Positions 26,601 through 36,270 are shown, numbered from the stretch's first letter. The stretch is 64,000 nucleotides of DNA from Nesterenkonia cremea (GCF_014642675.1 NZ_BMIS01000002.1:186001-250000), one strand, 5' to 3'. Translations and numbers: made by a program. Notes: generated by a model from the sequence alone, not told the origin.

Positions 26601-27359
26601 GTGACTTCTGACGATCAGAGCAGCGCCGGACCGCGGCGCTCCGCCGCGTTCCGCATCGCCGCTGTGGTGGCCCGCCCCAGCCTGAACCTGCTGATGGGCA
26701 AGGACTGGCAGAGGATGGAGCGGCTGCCCTCCGGCGGCTACATCGTGGTGGCCAACCATGTGACGGAGCTTGACCCGCTGGCGGTGGCCCACGCGGTCTA
26801 CATGGGTGGGAACACGCCGCACTTCCTGGCCAAGGACTCGCTGTTCAAGATTCCGGTGCTCGGCGCAGCTCTGCGAGGGCTCAAACAGATCCCGGTCATC
26901 CGCGATCAGCGTGAGTCGCATAAGTCGTTGACGGTGGCCCAGGAGGTCCTGGACGAGGGCGGGGCGATCATCATCTACCCTGAGGGCACACTGACCCGGG
27001 ACCCGGACCTGTGGCCCATGCGCTCCAAGACCGGCGCGGCACGGCTGGCCCTGACCACCGGTGCTCCGATCGTGCCGATCACGCATTGGGGAGTCCAGGA
27101 CTTCCTGCCGCCCTATGCCAAGGCCCCGCGCCCGCTGCCGAGGAAGAAGTACCGGCTGAACGTGGGCGAGACGGTGGACCTGGACGACCTGCGGGACCAG
27201 CCGCTGGGCCGCCACGTGCTGGCCGAGGCCACCGAACGGATCGAAGACGCCCTGACCTCCGGCGTCGCGGAGCTCCGCGATGAGGAGGCCCCCGACCATA
27301 TCTGGGACCGTGCCCTGCGGCAGCGGGTCCCGCGCAGGCAGGTGCATCCCGATGAGTGA
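26601..27359 (+). CDS. plsC: 1-acyl-sn-glycerol-3-phosphate acyltransferase
   Basis: Transfers an acyl chain to lysophosphatidic acid, the second step of phospholipid synthesis. The 252-residue protein shows the PlsC-family blocks: the catalytic NHVTELDPLAVAHAV (an NHxxxxD box), SLFKIPVLGAALRGLKQIPVIRD, and YPEGTLTRDPDLWPMRSKTGAARLAL with the substrate-phosphate EGT motif. The GTG at 26601 is fixed by the -10 box 7 bases upstream; the longer frame enters murA. Its stop overlaps the next start by 8 bases. The neighbouring gpsA supplies glycerol-3-phosphate, so the two form a membrane-lipid pair. Confidence 0.9.
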   Translation: MTSDDQSSAGPRRSAAFRIAAVVARPSLNLLMGKDWQRMERLPSGGYIVVANHVTELDPLAVAHAVYMGGNTPHFLAKDSLFKIPVLGAALRGLKQIPVIRDQRESHKSLTVAQEVLDEGGAIIIYPEGTLTRDPDLWPMRSKTGAARLALTTGAPIVPITHWGVQDFLPPYAKAPRPLPRKKYRLNVGETVDLDDLRDQPLGRHVLAEATERIEDALTSGVAELRDEEAPDHIWDRALRQRVPRRQVHPDE

Positions 27360-28386
27360 TACTCCCGTGCAGAAGATCGCCGTGCTCGGCGCCGGAAGCT
27401 GGGGGACCACCTTCGCCAAGGTGATGGCAGACGCCGTGACCACCGGTTCGGAGGCCGTGGAGATCTCGCTGTGGGCGCGCCGCCCCGAGATCGCTGAGGA
27501 GATCGCCACTCGGCACACCAACAGCACCTATCTCGGTGAGACCGTCCTGCCGGAGGCCATCACGGCCACCAGCAGCCTCACCGAGGCAGTGGAGGCCGCC
27601 GACGTCGTCGTGCTGGCCGTGCCGGCCCAGCACCTGCGTTCCCACCTGGGCCAGCTGGCCGATGTCCTGGCTCCGCACGCCGTGCTGGTCTCGCTGATCA
27701 AGGGCCTGGAGCGCGGCACCGATATGCGCATGTCCGAGGTGATCGCCGCTGAGCTCGGACTCGAGCCCTCGCGCATCGCCGTGGTCTCCGGACCGAACCT
27801 GGCCATGGAGATCGCCCGAGAGGAGCCCACCGCCTCCGTGGTGGCCTGCGAGGGTGAGCAGACCGCCGAGCTGATCGCCGGGCTGTGCAACAACTCCTAC
27901 TTCCGGCCCTACACCAACACCGATGTGGTGGGCGTGGAGATTGCCGGCATCGTCAAGAACGTGATCGCCCTGGCCGTGGGCATCTGCGACGGCCAGAACC
28001 TGGGGGACAATTCCAAGGCCTCGGTCATCACTCGCGGCCTGGCTGAGACCACCCGTCTGGCCACTGTGCTGGGCGGCCGGCTGGAGACCTTCTCCGGCCT
28101 GGCCGGGCTGGGCGATCTGGTGGCCACCTGCGCCTCCCCGCTGTCCCGCAACCGCTCGGCCGGCCGCCTGTTGGGCGAAGGCCTGAACACCGCGCAGGTG
28201 ACCGAACAGCTCACCCAGACCGCTGAGGGGATGAAGTCCGGCTCCGCCGTGCTGGAGCTGGCCCGCCGCAACGGAGTGGAAATGCCCATCTCCGAGGCAG
28301 TGGTGGCTGTGCTCAACGGCTCCCTGGATGTGGACACCATCGCGTCCCTGCTGCTCGCCCGCGACCTCAAAGCCGAAGGAAAGTGA
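27352..28386 (+). CDS. gpsA: Glycerol-3-phosphate dehydrogenase [NAD(P)+]
   Basis: Reduces dihydroxyacetone phosphate to glycerol-3-phosphate for phospholipids. The 344-residue protein starts with the nucleotide motif IAVLGAGSWGTTFAKVMAD, then VSGPNLAMEIAREEPTA, the catalytic lysine in AGIVKNVIALAVGICDG and LAGLGDLVATCASPLSRN. The ATG at 27352 lies within the last codons of plsC, so translation is coupled. The downstream ddl starts within a few bases of its stop. The plsC-gpsA-ddl order is shared by many actinobacteria. Confidence 0.95.
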   Translation: MSDTPVQKIAVLGAGSWGTTFAKVMADAVTTGSEAVEISLWARRPEIAEEIATRHTNSTYLGETVLPEAITATSSLTEAVEAADVVVLAVPAQHLRSHLGQLADVLAPHAVLVSLIKGLERGTDMRMSEVIAAELGLEPSRIAVVSGPNLAMEIAREEPTASVVACEGEQTAELIAGLCNNSYFRPYTNTDVVGVEIAGIVKNVIALAVGICDGQNLGDNSKASVITRGLAETTRLATVLGGRLETFSGLAGLGDLVATCASPLSRNRSAGRLLGEGLNTAQVTEQLTQTAEGMKSGSAVLELARRNGVEMPISEAVVAVLNGSLDVDTIASLLLARDLKAEGK

Positions 28387-28391
28387 TCGAC

Positions 28392-29549
28392 ATGGCCGCG
28401 AAGAACCAGACCGAGCACGCGAAGAAGCCCCGTGTGCTCGTGCTCTTCGGAGGCCAGTCCTCCGAGCATGCGGTCAGCTGCGTCACCGCGGCGGGTGTGC
28501 TCAACGCCATCGACTCCGAGCGCTTCGACGTGGTGCCGGTGGGCATCACCGCGGCCGGACAGTGGGTGCGTCCCACCCAGGATCCCAAGACCTACTCCTT
28601 CGTCGGCGAGCAGCTGCCCCGCGTGGCTCCCGCTGAGGCCACCGTGCAGCTCTTCTCCGGAGCCGCCGGATCCACTGAGCGTTCCACCGAGCTGCTGGAG
28701 ATCGGCGCCGACGGCTCCGCCTCCTCCCTGGGAGAGGTGGATGTGGTCCTGCCGCTGCTGCATGGTCCCTTCGGCGAGGACGGCACCGTCCAGGGCATGC
28801 TCGAGCTGGCCGGCCTGCCCTATGTGGGCGCCGGTGTGCTGGCCTCTGCCATGGGCATGGATAAGCACTTCATGAAGATCGCCTTCGAGGCCGCAGGCCT
28901 GAAGGTCGGCCCCTACGTCACCATCACGGCCCGCCAGTGGGCCGATGACCCGGCTGAGGCCGTGGAGCGGGTCAAGGGGCTCCAGCTGCCGGTCTTCGTG
29001 AAGCCGGCGAGGGCCGGCTCCTCGGTGGGCATCACCCGCATCCAGGACTGGTCCCAGCTGGAGCAGGCCATCGCTGGGGCGCAGAAGCACGACCCCAAGG
29101 TCGTGGTGGAGCAGGGTCTGGCCGGCCGCGAGATCGAATGCGGTGTGCTCGGCGGCCGCGGGACCTCCCGCGCCCGGGCCTCGCTCTGCGGCGAGATCGT
29201 GGTGCACGACGGTTCCCAGGCCCACCAGTTCTACGACTTCACCGCCAAGTACACCGATGCCTCGGCCGCCGACCTGTCCTGCCCGGCGGACCTGCCGGAG
29301 GAGATCAGCGAGGAGATCCGCCGTCAGGCTGTCATCGCCTTCGAGGCGCTGGACGCCGAGGGCATCTCCCGGGCGGACTTCTTCTGCACCGAGGACGGCG
29401 AGGTGATGATCAACGAGGTCAACACCATGCCGGGCTTCACCCCGATCAGCATGTACCCGCAGATGTGGAAGGCCACCGGGATCGACTACCCGGAGCTGAT
29501 CACCGAGCTGATCACTCTGGCCCTGGAGCGCCCCGCCGGCCTGCGCTGA
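28392..29549 (+). CDS. ddl: D-alanine--D-alanine ligase
   Basis: ATP-grasp enzyme that makes the D-Ala-D-Ala dipeptide of peptidoglycan. The 385-residue protein begins with RVLVLFGGQSSEHAVS, has the glycine-rich PARAGSSVGITR loop, the ATP lysine in MDKHFMK, the metal ligands in DGEVMINEVNTMPGFT and HGPFGEDGTVQG. The ATG at 28392 is preferred because AAGGA lies 11 bases upstream; a GTG at 28383 overlapping the gpsA stop is the alternative. D-Ala-D-Ala-type binding is assumed, as a terminal Tyr/Phe distinction was not resolved. Confidence 0.94.
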   Translation: MAAKNQTEHAKKPRVLVLFGGQSSEHAVSCVTAAGVLNAIDSERFDVVPVGITAAGQWVRPTQDPKTYSFVGEQLPRVAPAEATVQLFSGAAGSTERSTELLEIGADGSASSLGEVDVVLPLLHGPFGEDGTVQGMLELAGLPYVGAGVLASAMGMDKHFMKIAFEAAGLKVGPYVTITARQWADDPAEAVERVKGLQLPVFVKPARAGSSVGITRIQDWSQLEQAIAGAQKHDPKVVVEQGLAGREIECGVLGGRGTSRARASLCGEIVVHDGSQAHQFYDFTAKYTDASAADLSCPADLPEEISEEIRRQAVIAFEALDAEGISRADFFCTEDGEVMINEVNTMPGFTPISMYPQMWKATGIDYPELITELITLALERPAGLR

Positions 29550-29570
29550 GGCGCGGTCTGCGGCGCAGCC

Positions 29571-30092
29571 TCACTCGGAGACGTCGACCTCGTCCTCGGT
29601 CTCCTCGATCTCCTGCTCCACGGCGGTGCAGGTGCGGTCCTGCTCGATGTTCTCCACCGCGGGGCCCACCGAGACCATGGCCGTGGAGGAGGCCACGCGC
29701 TCCACGTCCAGGACCACTTCCACCGTGGGTTCGCGGCCGTAGCTGGTCAGCCGCCAGTTCTCGCCCTCCTCCACGGAGAGCCAGTCCACGCCGTCGGCGC
29801 TCACGCAGTGCTCCGTGCTGGGGCCCGGAGGCTGGACGCCGCAGCGCACCACGGCCGCAGCAGGGTCGCCCCATACGGCGGTGGACTGGGAATCGGTCTG
29901 GCGCAGGTCATGATCGCCGATGGACTCCGGCAGGGCCAGCATCACCTCGGCGCATTCCGGATCGGCGGCGTTCGGGGCCGGATCGACGGCGGCGGTGGAG
30001 GCGCAGGCCGTCGTGCTGAGAAGGGCGGAGCCGATGATGACCGCGCTCAGGGCGCGTCTTCGCGCAGGAGTGTCTTTCAGGGGTTTCTTCAT
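29571..30092 (-). CDS. DUF3515 lipoprotein
   Basis: A 173-residue secreted protein of the actinobacterial DUF3515 family, function unknown. A basic start (KKPLKDTPARRR), a hydrophobic stretch ALSAVIIGSALL and a cysteine at residue 30 preceded by STTA form a lipoprotein-type signal, although the lipobox is imperfect. The body contains CAEVMLALPESI, WGDPAAAVVRCGV and WLSVEEGENWRLTSYGR, typical of the family. The C-terminal tail is strongly acidic. AAGGA precedes the ATG by 6 bases, and TAGACT farther upstream may be its -10. It is convergent with ddl, a neighbour shared in many actinobacteria. Confidence 0.85.
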   Translation of the reverse strand: MKKPLKDTPARRRALSAVIIGSALLSTTACASTAAVDPAPNAADPECAEVMLALPESIGDHDLRQTDSQSTAVWGDPAAAVVRCGVQPPGPSTEHCVSADGVDWLSVEEGENWRLTSYGREPTVEVVLDVERVASSTAMVSVGPAVENIEQDRTCTAVEQEIEETEDEVDVSE

Positions 30093-30142
30093 GACTTATC
30101 CTTAGAGGCAGTCTACTCGCACAGCAAGATGGGGAAAATCAG

Positions 30143-31189
30143 ATGACGCAGGAGATCTTCCACGAGGAGGATGAGGCGCAGCGCCGTCCCAAGCCTCGCA
30201 GACGCGGCCGCAAGGCTGTCTTCATCATCATGGCATCGATGGTCGTCCTGGTGGGCGGCGCGCTGATCGCGGCCCTGATGTATCTGAACTCACTCGGCGA
30301 CGCCTATGACGATCAGGTCCAGACCTTCGAGCCTGAGGAGACCTTCCCGGAGGAGGCCGAGCGCCCGCCCAAGGATGAGGACGACGAGTCGCTGAACATC
30401 CTGCTTCTGGGTGCTGACTCCGGCGGTGGCTCCGGCGAGGAGGAGGAGCTGCCGATGGTCCCCGGCGGTGCCCGCTCGGACACGATGATGCTGGTGCACA
30501 TCCCCGGAGACCGGGACAGCATGCAGGTCATGTCCATCATGCGTGACACCTGGGTCCCGATCCCGGGCCACGGCGAGGCCAAGGTCAACGCGGCCCTGAC
30601 CTTGGGCGGCATCCCGCTGACCGTGGAGACCGTGGAGTCGCTGATCGATGTGCGCATCGACCATGTGGCCTCCATCGATCTGGCCGGTTTCCAAGGGCTG
30701 GTGGACGCCATGGACGGGGTCGCCGTGAACTCTCCGGAGGCCTTCCAGAGCACCGGCGGCTACAGCTTCTCCGAGGGGGAGCAGCACCTGGACTCCGAGC
30801 AGGCCATGGCCTTCGTGCGTGAGCGCCAGGCCTTCGGCGACGGCGACTACTCCCGTGTGCGCAACCAACAGGTCTTCATCCGCGGCGTCCTCGACGGCGT
30901 CCTCTCACCCTCCACCCTCTCCAACCCGGCCCGGGTCCACGACATGGTGGACACCTTCGCCCCCTACATGGTGGTGGATCATGAGCTGGACTCCGGTACG
31001 GTGGGATCCCTGGGCTGGGAGCTGCGGAACGTCGACGACGGCGGCATCGACATGTTCACCATGCCCAACCTGGGCCTCGGCACCTCCGCCGACGGCCAGT
31101 CCATCGTGGTCCATGATGCCGAGGCTGCCGCCGAGATCGGCGACGCCCTGCGCAACGACGAATTCCAGGAGTACGTGCAGAGCCGTTGA
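30143..31189 (+). CDS. LytR-CpsA-Psr (LCP) family protein, copy 1
   Basis: LCP enzymes transfer lipid-linked glycopolymers onto peptidoglycan at the outer membrane face. The 348-residue protein has a short basic cytoplasmic tail, one transmembrane helix (about 25-48, VFIIMASMVVLVGGALIAAL), an acidic linker and the extracellular LCP domain. Domain hallmarks are LLLGADSGG, ARSDTMMLVHI, SIMRDTWVPIPG..KVNAAL and FVRERQAFGDGDYSRVRNQQ with the conserved Arg/Asp set that binds the pyrophosphate lipid. GGGGAAAA lies 5 bases upstream of the ATG. It overlaps the following gene by one base. A paralogue is at 40323. Confidence 0.92.
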   Translation: MTQEIFHEEDEAQRRPKPRRRGRKAVFIIMASMVVLVGGALIAALMYLNSLGDAYDDQVQTFEPEETFPEEAERPPKDEDDESLNILLLGADSGGGSGEEEELPMVPGGARSDTMMLVHIPGDRDSMQVMSIMRDTWVPIPGHGEAKVNAALTLGGIPLTVETVESLIDVRIDHVASIDLAGFQGLVDAMDGVAVNSPEAFQSTGGYSFSEGEQHLDSEQAMAFVRERQAFGDGDYSRVRNQQVFIRGVLDGVLSPSTLSNPARVHDMVDTFAPYMVVDHELDSGTVGSLGWELRNVDDGGIDMFTMPNLGLGTSADGQSIVVHDAEAAAEIGDALRNDEFQEYVQSR

Positions 31190-32172
31190 TGGTCGAGCAG
31201 CAGCATAAGGGCAGGATCAGGGGCCATGCCGCCGTCCATCGGTGGTTCTTCCTGGCAGAGCAGGCTCTGCGCGCCCACGGGGACAGCCTGAACCGGCTCA
31301 ACGTGTTCCCAGTGGCGGACTCCGACACCGGGGCCAATATGCTCGCCACGATGGCCGCTGCGCGGCAGGCGGCCGAGCAGAGCGAGGAGGACCTCGGCGC
31401 GCTGCTGGCCACCGCCGGCACGGAGGCCATGGCCGAGGCCCGCGGTAACTCCGGGACCCTTCTGGCCGTGCTGCTCTCCGGATTCGCCGAACCGCTGCAC
31501 GGTCATGAACGTCTGACCATCGGCGCCCTGGACCAGGCCTTGGAGCACGGCAGCGTGCGCGCCTGGTCCGCGCTGAGCGATCCGGTGGGCGGGACCATGC
31601 TCTCTGTCCTGGACGCCGTGCGCGCCTGCGCCCGCCAGCAGGCCGCCGCTGCCGAGGAGCCCGAGAGCCGTACCGCTCTCATCGACTCCCTGGACTCCAT
31701 GCTTGAGGTGGCGCGCCAGGCCGTGGTGGCCACCGAGGGGGAGCTGGAGGCGCTCACTCGCGCCGGCGTCGTCGACTCCGGCGGCACCGGGCTGCTCATC
31801 ATCTTCGATGCTCTGCGTGCGGCGGTGACCGGCACTGAGCCGGACCCCCATCTGCTCGAAGGGCTGCACGGTCTGGAGCGGGAGCCGGCGGCCCAGCCGG
31901 CCGGAGCCGAGGACGAGGACCACGTGGAGATCATGTGCACCGTCCGCCTGGACCCGCTGGGGGCCGCCTCGCTGCGCCACCAGCTGGACGAGGTGGGGGA
32001 GTCAGTGATCATCACCCCGATCGACGCCGAAGCTGATGAGCAGGGCAGCTACCGGTGGCGCATCCATGTCCACGCCGGCACCGAGGAGGAGGCCTCCCAG
32101 GTCATCCACGCGTCCGGCGAGGTGACCACCTACACCGCAGCACCGCTCTACGGTGCCGAAACGGAGCACTGA
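31189..32172 (+). CDS. DAK2-domain protein (FakA-like kinase subunit)
   Basis: A 327-residue protein whose first 200 residues form the DAK2 (DhaL) nucleotide-binding fold: LNVFPVADSDTGANMLAT supplies the magnesium-binding aspartates, and ARGNSGTLLAVLL and VGGTMLSVLDAV follow. Homologues in Firmicutes (FakA) phosphorylate fatty acids bound by FakB. The C-terminal part is shorter than in FakA (usually about 550 residues), so the equivalence is only partial. Its ATG overlaps the LCP stop (TGATG). It lies upstream of recG, an order widely conserved in bacteria. Confidence 0.8.
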   Translation: MVEQQHKGRIRGHAAVHRWFFLAEQALRAHGDSLNRLNVFPVADSDTGANMLATMAAARQAAEQSEEDLGALLATAGTEAMAEARGNSGTLLAVLLSGFAEPLHGHERLTIGALDQALEHGSVRAWSALSDPVGGTMLSVLDAVRACARQQAAAAEEPESRTALIDSLDSMLEVARQAVVATEGELEALTRAGVVDSGGTGLLIIFDALRAAVTGTEPDPHLLEGLHGLEREPAAQPAGAEDEDHVEIMCTVRLDPLGAASLRHQLDEVGESVIITPIDAEADEQGSYRWRIHVHAGTEEEASQVIHASGEVTTYTAAPLYGAETEH

Positions 32173-32174
32173 GC

Positions 32175-34361
32175 GTGGCCTCCGACGTCTGCCCGAACAC
32201 CTCCCTGGAGCGACTGCTCGGGGGCAAGGCCGCCGCCAAGCTGGAGAAGGAGTTCGGGCTCAGCACCGCCTCCGAGCTGCTGGACCACTATCCGCGCCGC
32301 TACATCGAATACGGGCAGCTCTCCTCCTTCGTGGATCTGCGCGAGGACGAACACGTCACCTTCATCGCCCAGGTGCTCAGCTGCTCGGAGCGGCGCATGC
32401 AGCGCCGCCGCGGCGTCCTGGTGGAGGTGATCGTCGAAGACATCGTGGGCGGGCGGCTCAAGATGGCCTTCTTCCAGGGCTGGAACGCCCGCCGCCAGCT
32501 GACCCCCGGCGTCCGGGCCATGTTCCACGGAAAAGTGGGCAGCTACGCAGGGGAGCTCACGCTGAACAACCCGGAGTTCACCGTGCTCGCCGATGAACAG
32601 GACGACGCCGCCGCTCAGCTGGGCGAGGGCAGCGCCCCGGTGCCGCTGTACCCGGCCAAGTCCGGGCTCTCCAGCTGGGAGATCCACCGCTGCGTGCAGA
32701 TCCTGCTGGACCTCACCGATGTCCGGGCTTGGCCGGATCCGCTGCCCGACTCCGTCCGTGCGGCCGAAGGCCTCCCCAGCCTGGCCGAGGCGTACCGCAT
32801 GGTCCACCGCCCCGAGGACCTCGGGGAGCCCGAGCGCGGCCTGGAGCGCCTGCGGTTCCAGGAGGCCTTCCTGCTGCAGGCGCTGCTGGAGCGCCGCCGC
32901 CAGCAGCTCCGCCAGACCCCCGCGGTGCCGCGGCCGTTCTGTGCTGAGGGTCTCCTGACCGCCTTCGACGCCCAGCTTCCCTTCGCCCTGACCGAGGGCC
33001 AGCAGCGCTGCGGGGAGCTGATCGCCCAGGACCTCTCCGGCAGTGAGCCGATGAACCGGCTCCTGCAGGGCGAGGTGGGCTCCGGCAAGACGCTGGTCGC
33101 CCTGCGCGCCATGCTCCATGTGGCCGACGCCGGCGGCCAGGCTGCCCTCATCGCGCCCACCGAAGTGCTGGCCGCCCAGCATGAACGCTCTCTGCGGCGC
33201 ATGCTCGGCCCGCTCTGCGAGGGGGAGCGGCCCCAGCTGAGGCTCACGCTGCTGACCGGCTCGATGAGCACCGCCGAGCGGAAGAAAGCGCTGCTTGACA
33301 TCGCCTCAGGCACCACGGACCTGGTGGTCGGCACCCATGCGGTGCTGGGCGAGCAGGTCCACTTCGCCGATCTGGGACTGGTGGTCATCGATGAACAGCA
33401 TCGCTTCGGCGTCGAACAGCGCAATGCGCTGCGCAGCCGCTATGCGGCCACGCCGCATATGTTGGTCATGTCCGCCACCCCCATCCCGCGCTCTGTGGCG
33501 ATGACAGCCTTCGGGGACCTGGAGCTCACCCTCTTGGAGGGTCTGCCCGGAGGTCGGCAGCCCATTGAGACGCATCTGGCGCAGATGACGCTGGGCCCGC
33601 GGGTCATCGGACGCGTGTGGGAGCGGATCGCCGAGGAGATCGCCCAGGGCCACCAGGTCTATGTGGTCTGCCCCAGGATCACCCAGAAGGACACCGGCGG
33701 CGCAGAGGGCCAGATGGACCGGGCCGGCGTGGACGAGGCCGCCGACGCTTCGGTGGAGCTCATGGCGGAGCGGCTGGCCGAACACCCGCTGCTCAAGGAC
33801 GTCCGGCAGGCCCCGCTGCACGGCCGGATGGATGCGGAGACCACCGAGCAGACCATGCGTGCCTTCGAACGCGGTGAGATCGACCTGCTGGTCAGCACCA
33901 CTGTGATCGAAGTCGGCGTGGACGTCCCCAACGCCACGGTGATGGCCATCCTGGATGCTGATGCCTTCGGGGTCTCCACCCTCCATCAGCTGCGCGGCCG
34001 CGTGGGCCGAGGATCCGCCCAGGGCCTGTGCCTGCTGGTCACCCGCCTCCCGGACGCCCACCCTTCCCTGGAGCGGCTGCGCGAAGTGGCCTCCCACAGC
34101 GATGGGATGCAGCTGGCCCGGCTGGATCTGGAGCGACGCCGCGAGGGAGATATACTCGGAGCCTCCCAGGCGGGCCGAGCCTCCTCGCTGAAGCTGCTGC
34201 GGGTCAGCCGGCATGAGCAGCAGATCGCCCGGGCGGCGGAGCATATCCGTCAGCTCAGCGAACAGGATCCGGGCTGGGAGCAGCACCCTGATCTGCGCGA
34301 GACGGTGGACGCCTGGCTCAGCGAGCATGAGCGGGCCGAGGAGTTCATCCAGCATGGCTAG
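32175..34361 (+). CDS. recG: ATP-dependent DNA helicase RecG
   Basis: Branch-migrating helicase that remodels stalled replication forks and Holliday junctions. The 728-residue product has the N-terminal wedge/OB domain (about 1-270), Walker A GEVGSGKT, the DEQH Walker B box, MSATPIPRS (motif III), TTVIEVGVDVPNATVM (motif V) and QLRGRVGRG (motif VI). A GTG at 32175, two bases after the DAK2 stop, is the chosen start; earlier in-frame codons lie inside the DAK2 gene. It is followed after 27 bases by rsmD, the usual actinobacterial neighbour. Confidence 0.95.
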   Translation: MASDVCPNTSLERLLGGKAAAKLEKEFGLSTASELLDHYPRRYIEYGQLSSFVDLREDEHVTFIAQVLSCSERRMQRRRGVLVEVIVEDIVGGRLKMAFFQGWNARRQLTPGVRAMFHGKVGSYAGELTLNNPEFTVLADEQDDAAAQLGEGSAPVPLYPAKSGLSSWEIHRCVQILLDLTDVRAWPDPLPDSVRAAEGLPSLAEAYRMVHRPEDLGEPERGLERLRFQEAFLLQALLERRRQQLRQTPAVPRPFCAEGLLTAFDAQLPFALTEGQQRCGELIAQDLSGSEPMNRLLQGEVGSGKTLVALRAMLHVADAGGQAALIAPTEVLAAQHERSLRRMLGPLCEGERPQLRLTLLTGSMSTAERKKALLDIASGTTDLVVGTHAVLGEQVHFADLGLVVIDEQHRFGVEQRNALRSRYAATPHMLVMSATPIPRSVAMTAFGDLELTLLEGLPGGRQPIETHLAQMTLGPRVIGRVWERIAEEIAQGHQVYVVCPRITQKDTGGAEGQMDRAGVDEAADASVELMAERLAEHPLLKDVRQAPLHGRMDAETTEQTMRAFERGEIDLLVSTTVIEVGVDVPNATVMAILDADAFGVSTLHQLRGRVGRGSAQGLCLLVTRLPDAHPSLERLREVASHSDGMQLARLDLERRREGDILGASQAGRASSLKLLRVSRHEQQIARAAEHIRQLSEQDPGWEQHPDLRETVDAWLSEHERAEEFIQHG

Positions 34362-34388
34362 TCGCACCGACGTCTTCAGGAGCTGCTG

Positions 34389-34937
34389 ATGTCCAGGATC
34401 ATCGCCGGCACACACAAGGGCCGTCGGCTGCACGCCGTGCCCACCGACGCCACCCGCCCCACCAGTGACCGGGTCAAGGAGTCGCTGTTCTCCCGCCTGG
34501 AGGGCTATGACGCCCTCATCGACGCCGTCGTGGTGGATCTCTTCGCCGGATCGGGTGCCCTGGGCTTCGAATCGCTGAGCCGCGGCGCCGCCTCCGCCGA
34601 ACTGGTGGACAAGGCGGAGGCCGCCCACCGCACGCTGAGCCGCAACGCCGCCCTCTTCGGCGAGGTGACCAGCGTCCACAAGGCCGATGCGCTGCGCTAT
34701 CTCAACGGCCGGCAGGGGCCGCCCATCGAGCTGCTCTTCCTGGATCCGCCGTATCAGCTGGGGGAGGAGGCCCTGGCCAAGATCCTGGCCGCCGCGCTCC
34801 CTCAGCTCCATGGGGCGGCCACTGTGGTGGTCGAGCGCGATGAGCACAGCCCGGAGCCCAGCTGGCCCGAGGGAATGGTCTGCTTCCAGGACCAGCGCTA
34901 CGGCAGCACGCATATCTGGCTGGCCGAACCCACCTAG
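34389..34937 (+). CDS. rsmD: 16S rRNA (guanine966-N2)-methyltransferase
   Basis: Methylates G966 of 16S rRNA in the small subunit. The 182-residue protein begins RIIAGTHKGRRL, has the SAM motif DLFAGSGALGFESLSRGA and the catalytic LDPPY. These match the RsmD family in order and length. AGGAG lies 6 bases before the ATG. It is convergent with the aminotransferase gene, whose stop is only 16 bases away. coaD, the usual partner of rsmD, has been separated from it by that aminotransferase. Confidence 0.93.
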   Translation: MSRIIAGTHKGRRLHAVPTDATRPTSDRVKESLFSRLEGYDALIDAVVVDLFAGSGALGFESLSRGAASAELVDKAEAAHRTLSRNAALFGEVTSVHKADALRYLNGRQGPPIELLFLDPPYQLGEEALAKILAAALPQLHGAATVVVERDEHSPEPSWPEGMVCFQDQRYGSTHIWLAEPT

Positions 34938-34953
34938 AGCGCCCGAACCCCGT

Positions 34954-36270
34954 CTAGAGCACCTTCGGCAGCCGGGAGACCATCCGGTCGATGCCCTCCT
35001 CCAAGGAGCTCAGCCGCTTGCAGAAGGCGAAGCGCACCAGCCGCCGCAACGGATCCGGCGCATCTGCACTGCGCTGGTCCGACCGGTGCTGGATGATCAG
35101 CGAGGACACCGGTATGGCGGCCACACCCACCTCCTCGGCCAGCAGTCGGCAGAAGGCCACATCGTCCAGATCAGTGGCCTCGGAGATGTCGGCCAGCAGG
35201 AAATACCCCGACGCCGCCCGGTTGGGGCGCAGCCCGGCGCTGTGCAGACCGCTGTGCAGCAGATCGCGGGCCGCAGCCAAGGAGGCCGCGTTCTCCGCGA
35301 AGAAGCCGCGGTCGTCCTGCAGGCCCTGGGCCACCGCCCACTGGAAGCCCGGACCGGAGGAGAAGGTCAGGAACTGCTTGACCCCGCGGATCCGGTTCAC
35401 CAGCTCCGCTGAGCCGCAGAGCCAGCCGATCTTCCAACCGGTCAACGAGAAGGACTTCCCGGCCGAACCGATGGCCACGGCCACCTCAGCGGCACCGGAG
35501 ATGGAGAGGATCGAACGATGCTGCTGGTCAGCCTCCAGCACCAGCTGCTCGTAGACCTCATCGCACATGATGACCAGGCCGTGACGCCGGGCGATCCCCA
35601 CCGCCCGGCGCAGCTCCTGCTCCGTGAAGACCGTTCCGGTGGGGTTGTGCGGAGTGTTCAGCAGCAGCATGGAGGTCCGCTCGGTGACAGCGGCCTCCAA
35701 GGCGTCCATATCGGGGTGGAACTCCGGGCCGCTGAGCGGAACGCCCACGAGCTCGGCCCCGGCCAGGGCGGCCATGGAGCCGTAGGAGTCGTAATGCGGC
35801 TCGAAGGTCAGCACCTGGCTGCCCGGTGACGCGAAGGCTAGGATGCTGGCCGCGATGGCCTCCGTGGCACCGGTGGTGATCATAACCTCAGATGACGGGT
35901 CCAGGCTGATCCCGGTGCGCCGCAGGTGGTCCTCGGTCACCGCTTCACGCAGCACCGGCAGCCCCAGCCCCGGAGCGTATTGGTTGGAAGGTCCCACGGC
36001 AGGATCGGTCAGCGCCTGGGCCGCGGCCTGGCGCAGCCACTCGGGTCCCTCCCGGTCCGGGAAGCCCTGGCCCAGATTGACCGCCTCATGGGCGATGGCC
36101 GCCGCAGTGGTGCGCTCGTAGATGGTGGGAAGCACCGTGCCGGCGGCGTGGTCGAAGGTGTTGGCTCCGGCGGCGGATCGGGCCCAGGGGGAGGGCGGCG
36201 ACAGCGGGTCGGCAGTGGGCTGTGCGGCGGAGGCAGGCGTCACGTGGTCCTGCGGAGACTTCGGGAGCAT
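34954..36270 (-). CDS. Class I/II PLP-dependent aminotransferase
   Basis: A 438-residue fold-type I aminotransferase, probably an aspartate/kynurenine-like or N-succinyldiaminopimelate-type enzyme; the substrate is not certain. Recognisable segments are VNLGQGFPDREGP, TTGATEAIAASILAF, NTPHNPTGTVF, MCDEVYEQL and the cofactor lysine in GSAGKSFSLTGWKIGW. The second ATG (36270) is chosen because TACTAT lies exactly 7 bases upstream of it. The first ATG (36279) overlaps that box. The first 30 residues are Ser/Pro/Ala-rich and poorly conserved. It fires divergently from coaD. Confidence 0.85.
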   Translation of the reverse strand: MLPKSPQDHVTPASAAQPTADPLSPPSPWARSAAGANTFDHAAGTVLPTIYERTTAAAIAHEAVNLGQGFPDREGPEWLRQAAAQALTDPAVGPSNQYAPGLGLPVLREAVTEDHLRRTGISLDPSSEVMITTGATEAIAASILAFASPGSQVLTFEPHYDSYGSMAALAGAELVGVPLSGPEFHPDMDALEAAVTERTSMLLLNTPHNPTGTVFTEQELRRAVGIARRHGLVIMCDEVYEQLVLEADQQHRSILSISGAAEVAVAIGSAGKSFSLTGWKIGWLCGSAELVNRIRGVKQFLTFSSGPGFQWAVAQGLQDDRGFFAENAASLAAARDLLHSGLHSAGLRPNRAASGYFLLADISEATDLDDVAFCRLLAEEVGVAAIPVSSLIIQHRSDQRSADAPDPLRRLVRFAFCKRLSSLEEGIDRMVSRLPKVL